NCBI GenBank assembly: GCA_023411405.1
Contig: JAEYOU010000174.1
Coordinates: forward strand, 1 to 12,538
DNA: 12,538 nucleotides
Source: Pseudomonadota bacterium
Lineage (GTDB): Bacteria > Myxococcota > Myxococcia > Myxococcales > Anaeromyxobacteraceae
Direction: 5' to 3'
Below the pieces are notes generated by a model, which worked only from the letters and a program-made list of their open reading frames with translations, was not told the DNA's origin and did no database searches. How positions within the stretch are numbered: position 1 is the stretch's first letter; each line of letters starts with the position of its first letter. The position numbers were made by a program, and so were the translations under genes. Shown here piece after piece: positions 7,417 through 12,538 of the stretch.

Positions 7417-7487
7417 GGGCGCAGCAGGTTTCGAACCTGCGACCTTCCCCGTGTGAGGGGGACGCGCTACCGCTGTGCCATGCGCCC
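7417..7487 (-). tRNA. tRNA-Val (anticodon CAC)
   Basis: A 71-nt cloverleaf read on the minus strand. The acceptor stem GGGCGCA/TGCGCCC pairs perfectly over 7 bp. The D-arm is GCAC-AGCGGTA-GCGC, with the conserved GG and one A-C mismatch. The anticodon stem TCCCC/GGGGA encloses loop CTCACAC with anticodon CAC at 7455-7453, decoding GUG. The variable loop is AGGTC. The T-arm is GCAGG-TTCGAAA-CCTGC. No CCA is encoded, so it must be added enzymatically. It has its own promoter and terminator and appears to be a single-gene unit. GUG is expected to be a heavily used valine codon in such a GC-rich genome. Confidence 0.96.
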
Positions 7488-7542
7488 GTGCTGCGTACCG
7501 CGCGCCGCCGGGCTCACGTCGAGCCCGTCAGCGAGGCGGCGG

Positions 7543-7571
7543 AGTATGCCGTCGGAGCGGAGTTGTGTCAA
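7543..7571 (-). promoter_or_regulatory. Sigma-70-type promoter of tRNA-Val
   Basis: On the minus strand a perfect -35 TTGACA (7571-7566) is followed by a 17-bp spacer and a -10 CATACT (7548-7543). Transcription would start about 7 nt further on, leaving a leader of roughly 50 nt before the tRNA 5' end for RNase P to remove. The -35 box lies 5 nt below the stop of the small upstream gene. This is the clearest promoter in the window. Confidence 0.85.
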
Positions 7572-7576
7572 CGAGA

Positions 7577-7882
7577 TCAACGCGTTTCGTCCGCGCCGTC
7601 GCGGGGCCCGGGCTCGAGCTTCTGCCCGAGCTCGCGCGCCTTCCGCTTGATGCGCGCGAGCTGGCGCGCGAGCTCCTCGTAGTCGCGCCGGCCAGGGACC
7701 CCCGCCGTGGTCAGGACGCGCTCCTGCAGCTCCGAGAGCCGCCGCCGTCCTCGCTGCGCGAGCCCCACCGCGCGGGCCAGGACCTCCTCGCCCCGGGGAT
7801 CCTTCAGCACGCGGTCGGCGGCGCGGGACACGAACCGCGTGCCGGCGTCCATCAGCACACCCGACAGCCCTCTCCGAGCCAT
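7577..7882 (-). CDS. Small basic helical protein with phasin-like C-terminus
   Basis: The product is 101 residues, rich in Arg, Ala and Leu, without a signal peptide or clear membrane span. I do not recognise a named family with certainty. The C-terminal half (about 50-90), with LQERVLTTAGVPGRRDYEEL followed by a charged amphipathic helix, resembles the end of polyhydroxyalkanoate granule-associated (phasin-like) proteins. Those typically show 'LGVP.r.E.d.L..rv..L' before a coiled coil. That resemblance is from memory and is an inference. The start is well supported: ATG at 7882 with GGGAGG 4 nt upstream. It follows the SCP-2-like gene by 35 nt and is the last gene of the Hsp70-like set. A longer frame to 8308 is a shadow of the SCP-2-like gene. 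Alternatives are a coiled-coil membrane-surface or nucleoid-associated protein. Confidence 0.72.
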   Translation of the reverse strand: MARRGLSGVLMDAGTRFVSRAADRVLKDPRGEEVLARAVGLAQRGRRRLSELQERVLTTAGVPGRRDYEELARQLARIKRKARELGQKLEPGPRDGADETR

Positions 7883-7917
7883 GAAGCCTCCCTCGAGCCT
7901 GGAACCTGCAGCCGTTC

Positions 7918-8328
7918 TCAAGGGAGCTCGGTCGGCACCGCCGCGAGCACGTCCTCGATCACGTGACGGTAGCGCGTCCGCCGGAGCAGCGCCTCCAGAT
8001 CGCCCTCGATCCGCACCCGCCCGGTGAGGGCGGCCTGGACGGGATCCCCGCCCCGGAGGAGCCCGCGGATCGTGCGGTACGGCGCACGGAAGACGTAGGC
8101 GGGAGCGAGCTCCAGCACCTCGTCCTCGTCCTCGAGGATCCGCCACCGCCCGATGCGGCCCTCGCGCTGCTCGGCCCAGACGGCGACCGGGCGCGGCCAC
8201 GCGGGCGGGTCGGCCTCGATCACGAGCGCGCCGTCGCGGCTCAGCCCCGTGAGCGCCGCCGGAAGGTCCGGGTGCTCCTGGAGCCCCGCGACGACGGCCC
8301 TCCACCACTCCGGCGCGCCGAACCGCAC
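7918..8328 (-). CDS. SCP-2 sterol-transfer-domain-like protein
   Basis: A 136-residue protein that looks like a single SCP-2 (sterol carrier protein 2) fold. SCP-2 proteins bind lipids or fatty-acyl chains in a hydrophobic pocket. The supporting stretch is the C-terminal half: YRTIRGLLRGGDPVQAALTG (84-103) followed by RVRIEGDLEALL (104-115). It matches the family's 'd..g..dp..a...Gk..v.Gd...a..l' pattern. The N-terminal half has alternating strands (ALVIEAD, VAVWAEQ, RWRILED) as expected. It starts at GTG 8328, 1 nt after the stop of the Hsp70-like gene, with GGAG inside that gene's last codons, so the two are probably translationally coupled. No signal peptide is visible, so it should be cytoplasmic. 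The ligand is unknown, and family assignment is moderately sure. Confidence 0.75.
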   Translation of the reverse strand: MRFGAPEWWRAVVAGLQEHPDLPAALTGLSRDGALVIEADPPAWPRPVAVWAEQREGRIGRWRILEDEDEVLELAPAYVFRAPYRTIRGLLRGGDPVQAALTGRVRIEGDLEALLRRTRYRHVIEDVLAAVPTELP

Positions 8329-8329
8329 C

Positions 8330-9961
<1,632 letters not shown>

Positions 9962-10007
9962 GTCGCGGCGAACGTAGCACGGATCCCGGGTGCGTCCGAG
10001 CAGGCCC

Positions 10008-10033
10008 CGGGCGTCAGGCTTCGGGCGTCAGGC
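10008..10033. repeat. Tandem 14-bp direct repeat upstream of the Hsp70-like gene
   Basis: CGGGCGTCAGGC occurs at 10008-10019 and again at 10022-10033, separated by TT (14-bp period, about 1.9 copies). It fills part of the 100-bp gap between the helicase stop and the Hsp70-like start. It may be an operator, a spacer, or simply slippage-derived sequence. No other convincing control element is visible in this gap. Confidence 0.6.
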
Positions 10034-10061
10034 GCAGGCGCAGCGCCGATGTGCGTGCGGG

Positions 10062-12245
10062 CTAGAACGGCACGTCGTCGTCTCCGCCCTCTTCGTCTCC
10101 GCTCTCGTCGCCGGGCGCCCCGCCGCGGGCTTCGCCGAAGAGGGCGGGGACGATCCGCGCGTCGCGCAGCGCCGGCGCGGGCGCGTCGGCGAGCGGCAGA
10201 AGGAACCCCTCCCGCTCCCCCTGAGCCTGTCGAAGGGTCGGCGCGGGATCGTCGAGCTGCCACCGCTCGAACAGCTCCGGCTCCGCGGGCAGCTCCTCGA
10301 GGAAGCGCGACGCCTTGAGCACGATCCGCTCGCGATCGCGCGGCGCGGCCACCACCGGGTAGGCGAGGTAGAGCTCGTCCTTCGCCCGCGTGCACGCGAC
10401 GTAGAAGAGGCGCCGCTCCTCCTCCTCGCCGGCGGTGTCCTTGAGGGCCTGGGCCGACGGGAAGCGGCCGTCGGCGAGCCAGACCAGGAACACCGCCCGC
10501 CACTCCAGCCCCTTCGCCTGGTGAACGGAGGAGAGGATCAGCTTCTCGTCGGGCTCCCCGCCCTCGGCGACCGTCTCGGCGCTGAGCTCGGTGAGGAGCG
10601 CGATCTCGGCGAGGAAGGCCTCGGTGTCCTCGTAGGCGCGCGCGTACTGCGCGAGCTGCTGCACGTCCTCGATGCGGGAGTCCGCGTTCAGGAACTCGGC
10701 CCGGAGGTACTCCTCGTACCCCTCGTCGAGCACCTTCTCGATCGCCTCGCCCGGCAGGTCGCGCACCGGCGGACGCGTCAGCGCGCGCAGGAGCTGCGCG
10801 AGCCGCGCGTACCCCGCCCGTCCCTTCCCCGGCACCTGGCAGGCGACGTCCGGCGCGAGCAGCTCGTCCACCGTCCCGCGCCCGCCGCGCCGCCGCGCCA
10901 GGAACGCGCTCCAGACCGCGTCCGCGGTCGCGGTCCCCACGCCGGGCGTGATCTTGAGGCAGCGCTTCAGCGCCAGCTCGTCCCCCGGGTTGCGCGCGAA
11001 CCGCAGGTGGGCGAGCACGTCCTTCACGTGCGCGGCCTCGAAGAAGCGGACGCCGCTCCGCACGACGAAGGGGATGCCGCGCCGGGCGAGCTCGAACTGG
11101 ATCTCCATCGAGTGGTGGTGGGCGCGGTAGAGCACCGCGATCTCGGGGAGCGGGATCCCCTCGTCGCGGAGCTCGAGCACGCGCTGCGCGACGAACGCGG
11201 CCTGCTGGTTCACGTCGCGGCAGGGCACCAGGGCCGGCAGGGTGCCGTCGCGCCGGACCGCCGTGAGCTCCTTCCGGAACTGGCGGACGTTGGCGGCGAT
11301 GGAGGTGTTCGCGAGCGTCAGGACCTGCGGCGTGGAGCGGTAGTTGACGGTGAGCTCGAACCGGCGCGCGTCCGGGTAGCGCTGCTCGAACTCGAGGATG
11401 TTCTCGAAGTGCGCGCCGCGGAACGAGTAGATGCTCTGGGCGTCGTCGCCCACCACGCAGAGGTTCCGCCGGCCGGCGACGAGCAGGTCCACCACGTCGC
11501 CCTGGAGCTGGTTCGTGTCCTGGTACTCGTCGACGAGGACGTGCTGGAACCGCTCGGCGAGCGCCCGCCGCACCGGCTCCCGCTCGGCGAGCAGGATCTT
11601 CCAGTGGAGGAGGAGGTCGTCGAAGTCCATCGCGTTGAGCTCGTGCTTCCGCTCCGCGTACCGCCGGGCCACCCGGAGGACGTCGTCGGTGAGCGGCACG
11701 AACTGCGGCCGCCGGTCGGCGACGACGTCCGCGAGCGGCGTCTGCGTGTTGACCGCCATGGAGACGAGGTCGACGAGCACGTCCGCCTTGGGGAAGCGGC
11801 GGGCCCCGACCGCCAGCCCGCAGTCGGCGATGGCGGCCGTCATGACGTCGCGCGTGTCCTCGCGATCGAGGATCGAGTAGCCGCGCGCGAAGCCCAGCTC
11901 GCCGGCGTGCTCCCGCAGGATCTCGTGGGCGACGTGGTGGAACGTCCCGCCGGCGATCCGCCGGGTGTCGATGCGGCAGACCTCCTCCACGCGCTTCAGC
12001 ATCTCGCGCGCCGCCTTGTTGGTGAACGTGAGGAGGAGGATCGCCTCCGGCGGCACGCCGTCGGCGACGAGCCGCGCGACGCGCCAGGTCAGCGTGCGGG
12101 TCTTGCCCGAGCCGGCGCCCGCGATGACGAGGATGGGGCCGTCGCCCGCCTCCACCACCGCGATCTGCTGGTCGTTGAGGAGCCCGTCGTAGTTCAGCGC
12201 CCGGGCCGGCGGCGCGGCGGACTTGAGCTGGTAGCGCCGGGACAT
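10062..12245 (-). CDS. UvrD/PcrA/Rep-family SF1A DNA helicase with SSB-like C-terminal tip
   Basis: ATP-driven 3'-5' DNA translocase/helicase of the repair or replication-restart type, 727 residues (UvrD and PcrA are about 720). All motifs are present: Q motif LNDQQIAVV (23-31), Walker A GAGSGKT (43-49), Ia LLTFTNKAAREM (71-82), II VDEYQDTN (238-245), III VVGDDAQSIYSFRGA (264-278), IV LTVNYRS (298-304), V LSSVHQAKGLEW (571-582) and VI FYVACTRAKDEL (614-625). The last 100 residues lack a recognisable Tudor-like domain. They form an acidic, Gly/Ala/Pro-rich linker ending exactly in DDDVPF, nearly the SSB tip DDDIPF. A short repeat at 10219-10237 encodes part of the linker. The ATG at 12245 lies only about 10 nt from the predicted transcription start and lacks a ribosome site. 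It could be called uvrD or pcrA; the sequence alone does not separate them. Confidence 0.95.
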   Translation of the reverse strand: MSRRYQLKSAAPPARALNYDGLLNDQQIAVVEAGDGPILVIAGAGSGKTRTLTWRVARLVADGVPPEAILLLTFTNKAAREMLKRVEEVCRIDTRRIAGGTFHHVAHEILREHAGELGFARGYSILDREDTRDVMTAAIADCGLAVGARRFPKADVLVDLVSMAVNTQTPLADVVADRRPQFVPLTDDVLRVARRYAERKHELNAMDFDDLLLHWKILLAEREPVRRALAERFQHVLVDEYQDTNQLQGDVVDLLVAGRRNLCVVGDDAQSIYSFRGAHFENILEFEQRYPDARRFELTVNYRSTPQVLTLANTSIAANVRQFRKELTAVRRDGTLPALVPCRDVNQQAAFVAQRVLELRDEGIPLPEIAVLYRAHHHSMEIQFELARRGIPFVVRSGVRFFEAAHVKDVLAHLRFARNPGDELALKRCLKITPGVGTATADAVWSAFLARRRGGRGTVDELLAPDVACQVPGKGRAGYARLAQLLRALTRPPVRDLPGEAIEKVLDEGYEEYLRAEFLNADSRIEDVQQLAQYARAYEDTEAFLAEIALLTELSAETVAEGGEPDEKLILSSVHQAKGLEWRAVFLVWLADGRFPSAQALKDTAGEEEERRLFYVACTRAKDELYLAYPVVAAPRDRERIVLKASRFLEELPAEPELFERWQLDDPAPTLRQAQGEREGFLLPLADAPAPALRDARIVPALFGEARGGAPGDESGDEEGGDDDVPF
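10219..10237. repeat. Interspersed short repeat (CCCTGAGCCTGTCGAAGGG) inside the helicase gene
   Basis: This 19-bp sequence matches a well-known short interspersed element found in many bacterial genomes, often recognised by translations such as LRQAQGE or PVEG. Only one copy lies in the window. On the minus strand it is read in frame as TLRQAQGE (about residues 670-677) in the disordered linker of the helicase. The flanking protein is low-complexity, so insertion would be tolerated. Confidence 0.7.
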
Positions 12246-12260
12246 GCGTTCAGGGTCGGC

Positions 12261-12289
12261 ACGGTAGCAGGCGAAATCGCGCCGGTCAA
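12261..12289 (-). promoter_or_regulatory. Sigma-70-type promoter of the helicase gene
   Basis: On the minus strand TTGACC (12289-12284) is followed by a 17-bp spacer and TACCGT (12266-12261), with a TGC extended -10 immediately before it. The predicted start is near 12254, giving a leader of only about 10 nt before the ATG at 12245. The message would therefore be nearly leaderless, consistent with the missing Shine-Dalgarno. Confidence 0.6.
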
Positions 12290-12332
12290 ACCAAGGAAGG
12301 CAGGGAGGGGGCCCGACGGCTCCGCCGGCGGG

Positions 12333-12349
12333 CGGGGCGGCACGCCCCG
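12333..12349. repeat. Short hairpin upstream of the helicase promoter
   Basis: CGGGGCG (12333-12339) and CGCCCCG (12343-12349) form a 7-bp stem with a 3-nt loop. It lies 12 nt from the much stronger hairpin at 12362-12393. The two together may form a terminator region. Confidence 0.45.
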
Positions 12350-12361
12350 TGAGACGAGAAT

Positions 12362-12393
12362 CGGGCCGGCACCTCTGGCGAGGTGCCGGCCCG
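12362..12393 (-). terminator. Strong hairpin, likely terminator of a gene beyond the right edge
   Basis: A perfect 14-bp inverted repeat (12362-12375 with 12380-12393) with a 4-nt loop. On the minus strand it is followed by ATTCTCGTCTC, moderately T-rich. That fits a weak intrinsic terminator for a leftward gene ending outside the window and insulating the helicase promoter. On the plus strand no T-run follows. Bidirectional function or an intergenic repeat element are alternatives. Confidence 0.55.
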
Positions 12394-12538
12394 GTCCCAG
12401 GCGGGCGGGGGCAGGAGGTCGTCCGGAGCGCGCCGTGCGCGCGTGCAGCGAGGACGTCGGGCCGATGCTATTCGCGCCGGCGCGTGCGTCCACTTTTCGC
12501 CACGCCCGCGCGCGCGCTCACGCCGCGCGGGCCCGGGC
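12394..12538. other. Gene-free right edge
   Basis: This stretch is GC-rich with runs of CGCGCG and short palindromes. I see no coding frame with recognisable protein sequence on either strand, no tRNA and no clear promoter. It is probably intergenic sequence belonging to a neighbour outside the window. Confidence 0.5.

Noticed and set aside
7883..8308. N-terminal extension of the small phasin-like protein
   Set aside because: It overlaps the SCP-2-like gene out of frame. The ATG at 7882 has a strong GGGAGG ribosome site.
10008..10033. Possible CRISPR repeats
   Set aside because: Only two 12-bp copies with a 2-bp gap; no spacers and no cas genes.
12194..12493. Minus-strand 99-codon frame upstream of the helicase
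   Set aside because: It overlaps the helicase N-terminus, the predicted promoter and both hairpins, and has no protein-like features.

Overview
This is a very GC-rich window (roughly 70% G+C by eye) in which every supportable gene lies on the minus strand. A partial chemotaxis operon, long high-GC genes with ATGA/GTGA overlaps, frequent GTG starts, and separately encoded soluble sensor kinases and single-domain response regulators suggest a deltaproteobacterial/myxobacterial chromosome, perhaps Anaeromyxobacter-like. That placement is inference from style and gene content, not from a marker gene. I see no transposase, integrase or CRISPR array.

In the direction of transcription (right to left) the layout is as follows. 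(1) 12538-12246: a gene-free stretch with two strong hairpins and a good sigma-70-type promoter with an extended -10. (2) 12245-10062: a UvrD/PcrA/Rep-like SF1A helicase whose last residues, DDDVPF, closely copy the C-terminal tip of single-stranded DNA-binding protein (SSB). A short interspersed repeat is read in frame within its tail linker. (3) 9961-7577: a compact three-gene set, namely an Hsp70/DnaK paralogue lacking the helical lid, an SCP-2-like lipid-binding protein starting 1 nt after it, and a small basic helical protein with a phasin-like C-terminus. (4) 7571-7374: a complete tRNA-Val(CAC) unit with consensus-like promoter, tRNA body and a 16-bp hairpin terminator. (5) 7288-4938: a soluble PAS histidine kinase, a HAD phosphatase overlapping it by 4 nt, and a receiver-only response regulator. 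(6) 4869-4036: a monofunctional prephenate dehydratase (PDT plus ACT domains), the phenylalanine-branch enzyme. (7) 3824 to the left edge: CheW, a CheY-like regulator, a six-TM chemoreceptor and a CheR methyltransferase, tightly packed. The CheR gene runs off the window, and CheA and CheB are presumably further left.

The chemotaxis genes form one signalling array: the receptor senses within the membrane, CheW couples it to an unseen CheA, the CheY-like protein is a likely phosphoacceptor, and CheR methylates the receptor. The kinase/HAD/regulator set may be a second phosphorelay. The most unusual observations are the SSB-like tip on the helicase, the lidless Hsp70 / SCP-2 / phasin-like operon, and the six-TM receptor with HAMP-like repeats and no periplasmic domain.
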